In this document: piece by piece, positions 1-8,436 of the stretch
Layout of the letters: the number at the start of each line of letters is the position of its first letter
How positions within the stretch are numbered: position 1 is the first letter of the stretch
From: Collinsella sp.
GTDB lineage: Bacteria > Actinomycetota > Coriobacteriia > Coriobacteriales > Coriobacteriaceae
Length of the DNA: 63,479 nt
Assembly (NCBI GenBank): GCA_019419645.1
Contig: DXZN01000001.1
Location: 45,161 to 108,639, forward strand
Direction of reading: 5' to 3'
The notes under the pieces: generated by a model
Seen by the model: only the letters and a program-made list of their open reading frames with translations
Databases searched by the model: none
What the model was told of the DNA's origin: nothing
Program-made: the position numbers and the translations under genes

Positions 1-2
1 GT

Positions 3-1160
3 ACGCCTTGGGATCGTGGTGCTGCCGCTCCGGCGGCCCAGCCGGCGTCTCGTGCTGCGTCCGTGTCGGCTTCCAAGCCTGCAGCGCCTGCACCTCAGTC
101 TGTGCCGGCTCCGACGCCTCGGCCCGTTGCGGCCTCCGCGCCTGCCGCCGCTGCGGCACCTAAGCCCCAGTCCAACAATGCCGCCCAGGTTGCTGCCGCC
201 GGCGCCGCCGAGACCCCCGCGGTCGAGGATGCCGGTGAGCTCCAGCGCAAATGGGCCGAGGTCGTCGAACGCGTCAAGGCCCGTCAGGCCTCCTACGCAG
301 GGCTTTTGCTCAATGCCCGCGCCACGTCAGATGATGGCTCCAAGCTTACGGTCTCGTTCCCCGCGGGCTCGACCTTTGCCATCAAGATGCTCGGTCGCGC
401 CGACACGCAGTCGGTGGTCCTGCCGACGGTCTGCGCGGTCTTCGGTCGTCGTACCGTCGACTATGTCCTGGATGGGGGTGGCACGCCGGCTCCTCAACAT
501 GAGGAGCATTCTCCATCTGCACGGGCTGCGGCATCTGCGGACCCGCAACCCGTGTCCTCGGCGGCCCCTGTATCCTCGAGCGCCAGCGCGACGCAGCCAA
601 AAACGGCACCGGTAGCGGCACCGACTCCGTCGGCGCCTAAGTCTGTCGCGGACAAACCGGTCGCTCCGGTGCCAGCGCCCAAGTCCGCTGCCGCGCCTGC
701 GCCCAAGTCATCCGACCTGGGCAAAGCTCCCTGGCTGCGCTCGGACAACCCCGCCGGCGCTCCTGCCACAGGTAAGCTCCCGACCGAGCCTGCGCCCCGT
801 GCGCCCGAGCGCGCGTCCGCTCCCAAGGCTCAGCCGTCCGCACAGTCCGCTCCGTGGGAATCCGAGCAGGTGCCCTACGACGATGCCATGGTCGGCGGTT
901 TCTCTGCCGATGCCGGCGGGGACGATCTGCCCCCGTTCGACGTGCCGGGTGCGGCGTCCGCGCCCAAGCCCGCCGCGACGGCATCCGCGGCCCCCACAAG
1001 CGACGACGCCCCCGCGGCTCCCTGGGAGTCCAACCCCGGTGCGGGCAGCCCCTTCGGCCATCAGGGCGCAGCCCCGAACATCCCGCAGACCGAGGACGAG
1101 GCCAAAGCCCTCATCCGCAGCGTCTTCGGCCAGTCCACCATCTTCAAGCCGGTGGAGTAG
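3..1160 (+). CDS. dnaX: DNA polymerase III subunit gamma/tau, C-terminal part (5' end outside window)
   Basis: The reading frame is open from the window edge, so the AAA+ ATPase and clamp-loader N-terminal part is missing. What remains is a long Ala/Pro/Ser-rich linker, then around nt 237-475 a compact segment beginning ELQRKWAEVVERV and ending FGRRTVDYVLDGG that matches the domain III/tau-type region of DnaX, then another low-complexity Ala/Pro linker and a short acidic C-terminal tail ending in KPVE. In the family this part tethers the clamp loader to polymerase and helicase. Its place just upstream of ybaB and recR is the classical dnaX-ybaB-recR order, which is the strongest support. The linker is rich in APA-type repeats typical of high-GC actinobacteria. 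Identity rests on context plus the small folded segment. Confidence 0.85.
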   Translation, partial: TPWDRGAAAPAAQPASRAASVSASKPAAPAPQSVPAPTPRPVAASAPAAAAAPKPQSNNAAQVAAAGAAETPAVEDAGELQRKWAEVVERVKARQASYAGLLLNARATSDDGSKLTVSFPAGSTFAIKMLGRADTQSVVLPTVCAVFGRRTVDYVLDGGGTPAPQHEEHSPSARAAASADPQPVSSAAPVSSSASATQPKTAPVAAPTPSAPKSVADKPVAPVPAPKSAAAPAPKSSDLGKAPWLRSDNPAGAPATGKLPTEPAPRAPERASAPKAQPSAQSAPWESEQVPYDDAMVGGFSADAGGDDLPPFDVPGAASAPKPAATASAAPTSDDAPAAPWESNPGAGSPFGHQGAAPNIPQTEDEAKALIRSVFGQSTIFKPVE

Positions 1161-1214
1161 CTGCGCAGGCGGGTATACTGCTCAAGAAGAGAACCCTTTG
1201 AACGGAGCGAGCTT

Positions 1215-1475
1215 ATGATGTGGGAATATGTCCGCCTTGAGGACGATACGCAGGTTTCGTATTCCGAAGTCCGGGAGGACAACACGGTGAAGGTTGTTGT
1301 GGAGCGCCCGCGCGATTGGGGTTTTGACACGGCGGAGTGTATCTTGCCGGCATTCAATTGGGTGTCACACGAGGGCTTTAGCGAAGCGAACCTTAAAGAA
1401 CTCGATGATTTCGTGCGCAACAATGCCCCGCTCATCCTGCGTTTTGCCTACGAAGGCGGACGAGTCTATGCCTAG
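1215..1475 (+). CDS. hypothetical protein, 86 aa
   Basis: Small acidic soluble protein with no signal peptide or membrane segment. It starts MMWEYVRLEDD and contains several short beta-like stretches (VKVVVERP, LILRFAYEGG). A GGAG ribosome binding site lies 8-10 nt upstream of two tandem ATG codons, either of which could be used. It begins 54 bp after dnaX on the same strand and may be cotranscribed. I do not recognise a family; the compact, mixed alpha/beta look suggests a small stand-alone domain. Coding is supported by the RBS, codon usage like its neighbours and lack of any overlapping better frame. Confidence 0.7.
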   Translation: MMWEYVRLEDDTQVSYSEVREDNTVKVVVERPRDWGFDTAECILPAFNWVSHEGFSEANLKELDDFVRNNAPLILRFAYEGGRVYA

Positions 1476-1497
1476 TCTTTTCCGACTCGGCCATATA

Positions 1498-1965
1498 TCA
1501 CTTTCTTTTGTCCGGGCGCATCTGTATTTCGTACATGTGTAGCGTGGTGCCACGTATCTCGCATTCGAGCAGGCAGGTACGTGACGGCCGGCCTAGGGTG
1601 CTGAGGTCGACACGATACGTCGCACGGCTGTCCGAGTACTCGACTTGTTCGGCGCTGACGGTTGCTCCGATTGTCAAAAAAGAGCCTAGCTCGGCATCGA
1701 CAATCTTGGAATCTTTTATCTTGACCTTGAGCTCTTGGTAAAGGGACGGGCTGTTGTAGTAAACGGTCCGGGTCCCGTCGGTGCACTCATCGGTCGCTTC
1801 CCATTTGACGACGGGCTGGTCCGAGCTGGCTATCAGCAGTTCTGCTCCAAAGGCTATAGCATGGGTGATGACAACCAGTAATGCCCAGCCGACAAAGAGA
1901 TAGAGAACCACATATGCAACGGGGTGTTTTGAGCGGATGTTTTGGAGCGCGTCGGGGGCATTCAT
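1498..1965 (-). CDS. hypothetical membrane-anchored protein, 155 aa
   Basis: One strong membrane segment lies near residues 18-46 (VAYVVLYLFVGWALLVVITHAI region), followed by an extracytoplasmic domain of about 105 residues with many beta-type stretches and a lone pair of cysteines late in the chain. The start is supported by a TTTGGAGG ribosome binding site a few bases upstream of ATG. It faces the preceding small gene tail to tail, with only 22 bp between them. The sequence is slightly less G+C-rich than dnaX. No family recognised; a small cell-envelope protein is the likeliest reading. Confidence 0.65.
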   Translation of the reverse strand: MNAPDALQNIRSKHPVAYVVLYLFVGWALLVVITHAIAFGAELLIASSDQPVVKWEATDECTDGTRTVYYNSPSLYQELKVKIKDSKIVDAELGSFLTIGATVSAEQVEYSDSRATYRVDLSTLGRPSRTCLLECEIRGTTLHMYEIQMRPDKRK

Positions 1966-2306
1966 GGGGGCACCTCCAAATTGCTGTCTGTGACAATCAA
2001 ATTATACCCTGCCATCATGAGCGCCGCCTCGAGCAGCGGTTCGGCATTTTGTTATCTAGCTGGATGCAGAAAATGTCGGATTCCGGCTCTACAAGATTTA
2101 GCTTTCAATATTATGCAGATGCGAATTATTCAACTTCGCATAATCTTTGGGTGCGGTTTGCACTCCAGGACATGTATATCGACTGAGGTAGCGTGTCCGC
2201 CCCGCTTGCTTGCCCCGCGCCGTGGTACGATTTTTGAGTTTGAAAGTCCCGTCGCGCTCCGGCTGCCCTTGCAGCTTGTCGCGCGGCCGCACGTAAAGGA
2301 GCCATC
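1966..2306. other. intergenic region upstream of ybaB-recR
   Basis: About 340 bp without a supported gene. It must hold the promoter of the leftward membrane-protein gene and that of ybaB-recR. A short dyad, ATTATGC then, 20 bases on, CGCATAAT, is visible around 2111-2147 in an AT-rich patch and could be an operator, but nothing confirms it. The AAAGGAG ribosome binding site of ybaB is at the right end. Confidence 0.4.
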
Positions 2307-2627
2307 ATGGCCGGTATGAACATGCAGCAAATGATGAAGCAGGCTCGCAAGATGCAGGAGCAGCTTGCCGCCGCGCAGGAAAACCTTAAGTCCCAGACCG
2401 TCGACGCCTCTGCCGGCGGCGGCATGGTCAAGGTGACCGTTAACGGCGAGATGGAGCTCGTCAACCTCACCATCGACCCCGATGCCCTCGATCCCGAGGA
2501 CGTCGATATGCTGCAGGACATGATCATGGCTGCCGTCAACGAGGCCGTCCGCGGTGTCAACGAGCTCGCCAACAAGCAGATGGGCGCCATCACCGGCGGC
2601 CTCAACATCCCGGGCATGCCGTTCTAA
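2307..2627 (+). CDS. ybaB: YbaB/EbfC family nucleoid-associated protein
   Basis: A 106-residue protein starting MAGMNMQQMMKQARKMQEQ, the characteristic Met/Gln-rich amphipathic helix of the YbaB/EbfC family, followed by the conserved core with GGGMVKVTVNGEMELVNLTIDP and a Met-rich C-terminus. Family members are small dimeric DNA-binding proteins that coat DNA and are nearly always encoded between dnaX and recR, as here. Length matches the family. The ribosome binding site AAAGGAG sits 6 nt upstream. It is 13 bp from recR, so the two are almost certainly one transcript. Confidence 0.97.
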   Translation: MAGMNMQQMMKQARKMQEQLAAAQENLKSQTVDASAGGGMVKVTVNGEMELVNLTIDPDALDPEDVDMLQDMIMAAVNEAVRGVNELANKQMGAITGGLNIPGMPF

Positions 2628-2640
2628 GACACGCATATAT

Positions 2641-3237
2641 ATGAGTGCCAACCATAGTCTGCAAAAATTGCTCGATGAGCTGGGCCGTCTGCCGGGCATT
2701 GGTCCCAAGTCGGCCCAGCGCATCGCCTATTACCTGCTCGAGGCCGATGCCGAGGAGGCGCGCCGCCTGGCCGAGGCTATCCTGGAGGTTAAGCAGGAGG
2801 TTCACTTTTGCAGCCGCTGCTTTAACTACGCCACGGCCGACGAGTGCTCCATCTGCCAGGATTCGATGCGCGATACCACTCGCATTTGCGTGGTGGGCGA
2901 GCCGCGCGATGTCCAGGCGATTGAGCGCACGGGCAGCTACCACGGTCTCTACCACGTATTGGGCGGCGTGATCAGTCCCATGGACAAGATTGGTCCCGAG
3001 CAGTTGCACATTCGTGAGCTGCTGGCACGCTTGGGCCACGAGGACATCCACGAGGTCATCATCGCCACCAACCCCAATATCGAGGGCGAGACCACGGCGA
3101 GCTACCTGGCCCGCACTATCAAGCCGCTGGGCGTTGAGGTATCGCGTCTGGCGAGCGGCCTTCCCGTGGGCGGCGACCTGGAGTATGCCGACGAGCTTAC
3201 GCTTGGGCGCGCCATCGAGGCCCGTCGCACGATTTAG
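2641..3237 (+). CDS. recR: recombination mediator RecR
   Basis: 198 residues, standard length. The N-terminal helix-hairpin-helix segment (LGRLPGIGPKSAQRIAYYLL, near residues 11-30) is followed by a four-cysteine zinc finger (CSRC...CSIC, near residues 57-73) and a Toprim domain containing VVGEPRDVQAIERT and the NPNIEGETT motif. RecR acts with RecF/RecO to load RecA at single-stranded gaps. The start MSANHSLQKLL is fixed by family length; no clear Shine-Dalgarno lies before it, so translation may be coupled to ybaB 13 bp upstream. Longer in-frame starts inside ybaB are not supported. Confidence 0.97.
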   Translation: MSANHSLQKLLDELGRLPGIGPKSAQRIAYYLLEADAEEARRLAEAILEVKQEVHFCSRCFNYATADECSICQDSMRDTTRICVVGEPRDVQAIERTGSYHGLYHVLGGVISPMDKIGPEQLHIRELLARLGHEDIHEVIIATNPNIEGETTASYLARTIKPLGVEVSRLASGLPVGGDLEYADELTLGRAIEARRTI

Positions 3238-3275
3238 GTGGCGAGCCTGCTCCTGCCGTATGCCTTCATCGCGAC

Positions 3276-3303
3276 GCACGGGGTAGCCATAATTTCCCCG
3301 TGC
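3276..3303 (+). terminator. hairpin downstream of recR
   Basis: A perfect 8-bp stem GCACGGGG / CCCCGTGC with a 12-nt loop lies 39 bp after the recR stop. No uridine tract follows directly, so it may be a weak or factor-assisted terminator. Confidence 0.4.
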
Positions 3304-3389
3304 GACTGTAAGTTTGTTGTGCAACAAAGATGCTTTGTATCCGCTTATCGCATGGATGCTTCCACTCGCATCCTTAATTTGCCCATTCG

Positions 3390-3420
3390 TTGCGCAACCT
3401 TTTGGGTTCGCTGATACACT
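3390..3420 (+). promoter_or_regulatory. candidate promoter of the kinase operon
   Basis: TTGCGC (3390-3395) and TACACT (3415-3420) are separated by 19 bp, slightly long for a sigma-A type promoter. The predicted transcript would begin about 3427, ahead of the terminator-like hairpin at 3444. Only visual evidence supports it. Confidence 0.35.
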
Positions 3421-3443
3421 CAAATATGGATTCGAATGAATGC

Positions 3444-3467
3444 GCCGCTCCCGAGCGGCGTGTTTTT
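3444..3467 (+). terminator. terminator-like hairpin in the leader of the kinase operon
   Basis: A perfect stem GCCGCTC / GAGCGGC with a two-base loop is followed by GTGTTTTTG. It lies only 16 nt before the start codon of the next gene and leaves no room for a promoter after it, so the operon transcript probably runs through it. It could be an attenuator or a 5' protective hairpin rather than a true terminator. Confidence 0.6.
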
Positions 3468-3482
3468 GTTGGAGGAGAACGC

Positions 3483-4388
3483 ATGCGGCCCGGTGGCACT
3501 CAGACAAAGCGCGGCGCCGCGGTGCGCATGCGACGCCGACTGGGCTTGGCGCCGCGGGCGTACGCACTGCTGTCTTGCTCGCTGGTGCTGGTCATAGCTG
3601 GCGTTTCTGCCTATGGCATGACCGTGCCGTCCATGATGCAGGCACATGCCGCACGCGAACCGCGCGTGGGGCATGAGGTCAAAAGTGACCTGGGGACCAC
3701 GACTGGATATGCTTGGGCAAGTGTGGTCGCGCATATTGTGTTTGGCACCGGCGACGCGGACGGCGCCGAGGCCCCGGACAACGAAGTCACGCTTGCCAAT
3801 GGCAAAACCATCGTGCTCACCAACACCAAGATCATCGATCGGTTGTCCAACAATAGCGTGGCGGCAACGGTGAATAAGGTCGAGCAGCAGAAGGAGCAGG
3901 ACGCCCAACAGTCCGGAAAGCCCGGTAGCTCGGATACTTCTGGCTCCGGCTCGGATTCGTCGAGTTCGGGCGGTGGCTCTGGGTCGGGTTCCTCTGCCGG
4001 AGGGTCTGGAAACGGCGGCTCGACGGGCGGCAACACTGACAACGATGCAAACTCCGGTGGCCTTTCCGCTGCTGAGGAAGAGAGCATTCACAGCTGGCTT
4101 GTGACCAAGTACAACATGCTCGACGGCTATGTTTCTCGTGCCAATGACGTGGTCTCGACCTATAACTCTACGGGAGATCCCAGGCCGTGCGACAGCCTGG
4201 TCGGGGAGATGTTTGTCATTCGAGCCGAGTTCGGTCGTCAGACATTCTCGCCCCGGTCAAAGTGGTATCAGCAGTATGCCAATCTGTGGGGCTGTTACAC
4301 CAACCTATGTCAATGGGTCGGCCATTACGGCGATGATGACGTCGCGCTCGGTAACTTCAACAATAACGTGGCGGCGCTTGCCCTATGA
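3483..4388 (+). CDS. exported or membrane-anchored Ser/Gly-rich protein, first gene of a kinase-FHA operon
   Basis: 301 residues from the ATG after GGAGGAG. A basic N-terminus (RMRRRLG) is followed by one hydrophobic segment at about residues 22-42 that could be a signal anchor. A globular stretch to about residue 135 is followed by a striking Ser/Gly/Asn linker (residues about 137-195) and a C-terminal domain of roughly 100 residues with conserved-looking tryptophans and three cysteines. A longer in-frame start at 3390 would place coding through the hairpin at 3444 and is less likely. It overlaps the kinase gene by 4 bp (ATGA), implying translational coupling. I infer it is a surface partner or substrate of the kinase; no family recognised. 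Confidence 0.8.
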   Translation: MRPGGTQTKRGAAVRMRRRLGLAPRAYALLSCSLVLVIAGVSAYGMTVPSMMQAHAAREPRVGHEVKSDLGTTTGYAWASVVAHIVFGTGDADGAEAPDNEVTLANGKTIVLTNTKIIDRLSNNSVAATVNKVEQQKEQDAQQSGKPGSSDTSGSGSDSSSSGGGSGSGSSAGGSGNGGSTGGNTDNDANSGGLSAAEEESIHSWLVTKYNMLDGYVSRANDVVSTYNSTGDPRPCDSLVGEMFVIRAEFGRQTFSPRSKWYQQYANLWGCYTNLCQWVGHYGDDDVALGNFNNNVAALAL

Positions 4389-6229
4389 TGACCGATCTTG
4401 CATCCACCACACCACAATCGCTCGGTCGCGATCCCATGGTCGGCCTGCGCCTGGCGCGTGTCGACGGGTTTGAGCCGGCCATTGCGCTCGGTCGGGACGA
4501 ACTGCCTGCCTATCTGCGTCGTTTTACGATACTGTTTGCCGACGATGCCACCATGCGCCGTGGCGGTATCGGCCGCGTGACGCGTGCCGTCAACGCCCAA
4601 GGCGAGGCCGTGGCACTCAAGCAGCTCATCTTGCCAACGTGCGATGAGTTTGACGATGCCGCCGCCCATGAGGCGCTGGTCGCCAAGTTCAAAGCGGCGT
4701 TTCGCGAGGAATACGAATGCCATCGCGCCCTTTCGGGCCTTAAGGGCTTTCCCCGCCTCTATGGCTGGGGCGAGGTCGACGGTGTGCCTGCAATTGTCAT
4801 GGAATGGGTCGAGGGCGAGACGCTTGCCCGCTTGCGCTCGCGCTTTGCCGTGGACGATGCCGGCCGCCTATCGCCGCTTGTGGCGGCGCGTCTGGGTCGC
4901 GACCTGTTCGATCTGCTCTGCCGTATGAGCCTGGTGGGCGAGGGCTTTGTCCATCGCGATATCTCGCCCGCTATTATTATGGTGCGTACGGCGCGTCTAC
5001 CGCTTGACCGGCAGCTTGCCGAGGGCACCTTTGACCTGTGCCTGATCGACTTTGGCTCGTCGCTGGCGCTTGAGCCTGCGTCGGCCGTGGCCGGTACCGG
5101 CGGCAAGGCGTCGTTTACGGAGCGCTATGCCACGCTGCGTCGCGCGACGGTTGCCTATGCCCCGCCCGAGATGCTCACCGACGATATTCCCGACCTGCGC
5201 GCTTTGCGTATGTCGCCGGCGATCGACGTCTATGCCGCAGCAAGCACGGTTTACGAGCTCATTGCCGGCGCCGCGCCATACGAAGCCGCGCCGAGCACTT
5301 CGGGCACCTCGGGTTCGCGCAAAAAGACGCGCGACATCGCCAGCCCCTACCGTCTCAAGATGGACACGCTGCCCGACTATCCCATTGGTGCCCATGCGCC
5401 CGGTTGCGATTTGACTCAGCTGCTTCGTCGTGAGCCCGATGTGGCGCTCGCTGCGGCCGAGCAGGCCCAGCAGCTGGGGCTTGAGCCGGATTCCGAGGAG
5501 CTACGCGATGCGCTGGCGTTTGTCGATGCCCAGCTGTTCGACGTGGTGATGGCCTGTCTGTCCAGCCATCAAAAAGATCGTCCCGAGCCGGCGGCGGTCG
5601 AGGCGGCGCTCTCGGCGTTTTGTGACCACTATGCGCAAAATGTCGGTCGTTCGCTCCGCGGCGAGCCGCTCACGCCGTGCCCCATGGATGCGTCTGGCCG
5701 CGCGGTTCGTCGCGCGCTGATGGTCGGCGCGACGGTCGTCTGTGGCGTGGTTTGGGCTGTGGTCGTGGTTTCGGCCGCGCTGCTGGCGTCGGGCGCTCGC
5801 GTGACGGCGACTTTGGGATCGCTCGTGTGGTCTGGGTCGCTACCGGGTATTATTGCCGCACTGGCGTTGGCGCTGCCAGGCATAGCCGGCGTTGCCGCGG
5901 GGGCACTTGCGCGCGATCGGCGCTCGGGCTTCCTGCAGGGTGTGCTTGCGCTTTCTGCCTGCGAGGTTCCGGTGCTGGTTGTGGCTGCATGTAGCGTATT
6001 TTCCCAACGCGCCGTGATGGGCGGCCTTGTTGCCGCTCTGGTTGCAACCTATACGCTTACGTGGTTTTTGCTTGCGATGGGCTTTGCCTTTGAACTTCCC
6101 GTTTCGGCACCGCGACGCACAAAAGCCCAGATGGCGACTCCGCTTGCCGGTGGAGCCGCAGCTGTCCGTACTTTTGGCGGACCTGTCGAAGTATCGTCCG
6201 ATTCTATTTCTACGACCAAGGAGGCCTAG
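4385..6229 (+). CDS. membrane Ser/Thr protein kinase with altered catalytic loop
   Basis: 614 residues. The N-terminal half is a protein kinase domain: Gly-rich GGIGRV near 60-65, VALK with Lys79, HRD at 190-192, DFG at 222-224 and APPE at 259-262. The C-terminal third (about 450-600) has four or five hydrophobic segments, so the kinase is tethered to the membrane. Related bacterial kinases usually read HRDISPDNIMV; here the loop is HRDISPAIIMV, so the Asn that binds the second metal ion is an Ile at position 197. The enzyme may be weakened or a pseudokinase. It sits between an exported protein and an FHA phosphothreonine-binding protein, a context typical of Hanks-type signalling. Start overlaps the previous gene. 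Confidence 0.88.
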   Translation: MMTDLASTTPQSLGRDPMVGLRLARVDGFEPAIALGRDELPAYLRRFTILFADDATMRRGGIGRVTRAVNAQGEAVALKQLILPTCDEFDDAAAHEALVAKFKAAFREEYECHRALSGLKGFPRLYGWGEVDGVPAIVMEWVEGETLARLRSRFAVDDAGRLSPLVAARLGRDLFDLLCRMSLVGEGFVHRDISPAIIMVRTARLPLDRQLAEGTFDLCLIDFGSSLALEPASAVAGTGGKASFTERYATLRRATVAYAPPEMLTDDIPDLRALRMSPAIDVYAAASTVYELIAGAAPYEAAPSTSGTSGSRKKTRDIASPYRLKMDTLPDYPIGAHAPGCDLTQLLRREPDVALAAAEQAQQLGLEPDSEELRDALAFVDAQLFDVVMACLSSHQKDRPEPAAVEAALSAFCDHYAQNVGRSLRGEPLTPCPMDASGRAVRRALMVGATVVCGVVWAVVVVSAALLASGARVTATLGSLVWSGSLPGIIAALALALPGIAGVAAGALARDRRSGFLQGVLALSACEVPVLVVAACSVFSQRAVMGGLVAALVATYTLTWFLLAMGFAFELPVSAPRRTKAQMATPLAGGAAAVRTFGGPVEVSSDSISTTKEA

Positions 6230-6232
6230 GTC

Positions 6233-7171
6233 ATGGCATCTCAAGTTGAGCTCACCCCATGCGGGGCCATGTTTGACATCTTTAAGCGCGCAGCGCATCT
6301 GAGCCATATCGAGCTGTGCGGCTTGGTGCTTTCGTCCCGTCCGCTCGCCGACGGCCGCAGCCCGCAGAGCCGAGCCGCCGATCGCTCTTGGGTTTCCCGC
6401 TTTATCGTTCGCGCGCCGGTCGGCACGCTTCAGCAGCGCTACTTTGCCGAATACGGTACCTCGGCTGCGCGTATTATGTCGCAACTGGCCCTGCGCCAGC
6501 GCAATCCCATGGACTCCACGGCTGTGATCAATATGGTGTGCGGTCCTGCAGGTGAACCGATGGTACGCGCGCTCGAAGAGTGCCACCAGGACACGAATCT
6601 CTATCGCAACGCGCTCGATCGCCTGTCCCAGGCGGCGGAACTCATGCCCGCCGAGCGCGCCGAGGCCGTGCTGGTGCTGTTTGTCGCCGTCGGTTGTTCG
6701 GCGGATGTGCGGTCCTCGGTGAACTATGCCATCGACTACGCGCACGCGACCTGTGGCGGAGGCACCTCCACGCCGCGTTCGCTTGGCATGTCGATGACCG
6801 CGGGCGAACGCGAACCCGCTCCGGCGCACCCCTTGGGCTTGCTGCGCGTACAAAACAGTTTTGTCGTGAGCGCCCCGCGCTGGATTCAGCCGAGTGAGCA
6901 GGGTGTTGAGATTGGTGCGCTGGCCACTGGTGAGGGCGATATTACCGACGTCGGCGACGATGTCTCGGCCCGCCATGCCCATATCTGGTGCGATGCTCAA
7001 AATATCTGGCACGTCGAGGACTTGTCGTCCACCAACGGAACCGTGGTGGTAAACGGGGCCACGCGCGTCTGCATTCAGGTCGAGCCCGGCCGTTCCGCCC
7101 AACTCAATCCCGGCGACGAGCTCAAGCTCGGCGAATCCACTACCTACGCCATCCTCTTCGGTGCCCTCTAG
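6233..7171 (+). CDS. FHA domain protein
   Basis: 312 residues. The first 190 residues form an uncharacterised, mostly helical domain. The C-terminal 110 residues form a forkhead-associated domain with the hallmark blocks GALATGEGDITD, SARHAHIW, DLSSTNGTVVVNG and LNPGDELKLGESTTYAI, the last two matching the conserved SxxNGT and LxxGDxxxxG patterns. FHA domains bind phosphothreonine, so this is probably the reader for the kinase 3 bp upstream. The ribosome binding site AAGGAGG lies in the end of the kinase gene. A diverged copy of this gene's 3' third reappears at 13470-13841 on the far side of the accessory island. Confidence 0.9.
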   Translation: MASQVELTPCGAMFDIFKRAAHLSHIELCGLVLSSRPLADGRSPQSRAADRSWVSRFIVRAPVGTLQQRYFAEYGTSAARIMSQLALRQRNPMDSTAVINMVCGPAGEPMVRALEECHQDTNLYRNALDRLSQAAELMPAERAEAVLVLFVAVGCSADVRSSVNYAIDYAHATCGGGTSTPRSLGMSMTAGEREPAPAHPLGLLRVQNSFVVSAPRWIQPSEQGVEIGALATGEGDITDVGDDVSARHAHIWCDAQNIWHVEDLSSTNGTVVVNGATRVCIQVEPGRSAQLNPGDELKLGESTTYAILFGAL

Positions 7172-7217
7172 CCGGCAGATAGGGACGTTTCTTTTCTGCC
7201 GGCACTTGGGGACACTC
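7171..7217. repeat. partial GGGGAC-type intergenic repeat
   Basis: Immediately after the FHA stop there is CCGGCAGATAGGGACGTTTC then TTTTCTGCCGGCACTTGGGG and ACACTCC. It shares the GCCGGCA / TTGGGGAC blocks with the larger elements at 28357 and 34271, so it looks like a fragment or short member of that family. It marks the left edge of the AT-richer island. Confidence 0.6.
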
Positions 7218-7513
7218 CTCGGCGCGCCAGAGCCGGTCGCCTGGGGATGGAGAGGCCATTTTGGCCCTTGGCGGTCAGTCGGGGCGAAACTAGAAGATCT
7301 TTCCGATTCGCGGCTGTTCATGCTTGTAGAGCATCTAAAACAATAGGATGTTATTCTGGAATATGCCGGGTGCGTGAACTTGCCTGTCTTAGCCTTAATA
7401 AGGTATAGGGGAGTTTGGCTCAGGGGTTCCGTGTTGTTCTTCAGCGCAGTATTGTGGGACAGATTTGCTGAGATTGGCGCCTTACACCGCAGAGCGCACG
7501 GAAGGCTCTCGAT

Positions 7514-8121
7514 TTGTGTTCTGGCCCCAGAATACAGGGCCTGATACTTACCAACTGTGGCATGGATGTAACATCTGTAGAAATCAACCCTTTTGTTGTC
7601 GACCTTTATAAGAAAAACACTGCCATCAACTCTTTGGATGACGAAACTAGGGTGCTTGAGGGGAGCCTTTACTCCCCTCTGAGAGATGACTCATGTTTTT
7701 CGCTTGTCGTTGTGAATCCTCCGTTACTGCCGATTCCGGATGAGATTCCTTATCCCTTCGTTTGAGATGGAGGACAATCGGGTCTGGATAAAACACTTCG
7801 TATTCTTAAGGGTGGCGATACGCATTTAGAGAAAAACGGTAAATACTGCTAATAGGGGTGACGACGATGGTGCGGGGGCGACCCGCGATGCTCTCATCAA
7901 TACGTCGGATACTTGGGAAATCAGGTCTAGATGCATGTATGATGATGCTGTGTGGCTATTCAATTAATCCGCGTTCCGAATGGGTGCAGGGTATAGCTGC
8001 GACATCGTATGCTTTTGACCCGGCGCGATACTCAGATATTTCTGAGGCGGTTGACGAAGTTTATACGCACTATGCCGCGCAAGGCGTTTCGGAAGTTTGC
8101 ACATCTACGTTACGGGCTTAG
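7514..8121 (+). pseudogene. broken SAM-dependent methyltransferase
   Basis: The frame starting near 7514 reads IQGLILTNCGMDVTSVEINP then VVVNPPLLPIP, the nucleotide-binding and NPP motifs of class I methyltransferases. It hits an in-frame TGA at about 7763, exactly where the family has a Gly, and then continues DGGQSGLDKTLRILKGGD until TAA near 7851. A second piece, 7858-8121 (GKSGLDACMMMLCGYSINPR), continues the same kind of protein in another frame. Sequence before 7514 back to about 7440 may hold the decayed N-terminus, and an open stretch at 8199-8342 may be its tail. Multiple lesions mean it is almost certainly non-functional. It precedes the ABC exporter on the same strand and may once have belonged to the peptide cassette. 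Confidence 0.7.
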
Positions 8122-8246
8122 GTTTCTTCAAGCGAGCAGGCCGGTTGCGTTATTTCGAGCGATTTTTCTAGTCTAGACGACAAAAGGCAAAGGATTTGAT
8201 GGGTATAAAACGCGGACGTTTGTGGGCGGATGCTCAAATCTATTGT

Positions 8247-8290
8247 GGCAATCGGGCGGTTGAAAAAGATATTTCAACCGCCCGATTGCC
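8247..8290. repeat. perfect 19-bp inverted repeat
   Basis: Arms GGCAATCGGGCGGTTGAAA and its exact complement are separated by 6 nt. No U-tract follows. It may be a terminator remnant, an RNA leader hairpin for the downstream ABC exporter gene, or a transposition scar. Confidence 0.7.
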
Positions 8291-8436
8291 AGGTTCGTCG
8301 GAGGAGATGTCCGATTCCGACTCTCTTGTAGGAAGAGCTTGAGATCGTATTGGCCCAAGGCAATCTTAAAGCAGTCTCATTGGCAAATCTTCGCTCCTGT
8401 TGTGTTGAGGTGTAAGGTATCAGTGATTGATGTTTT

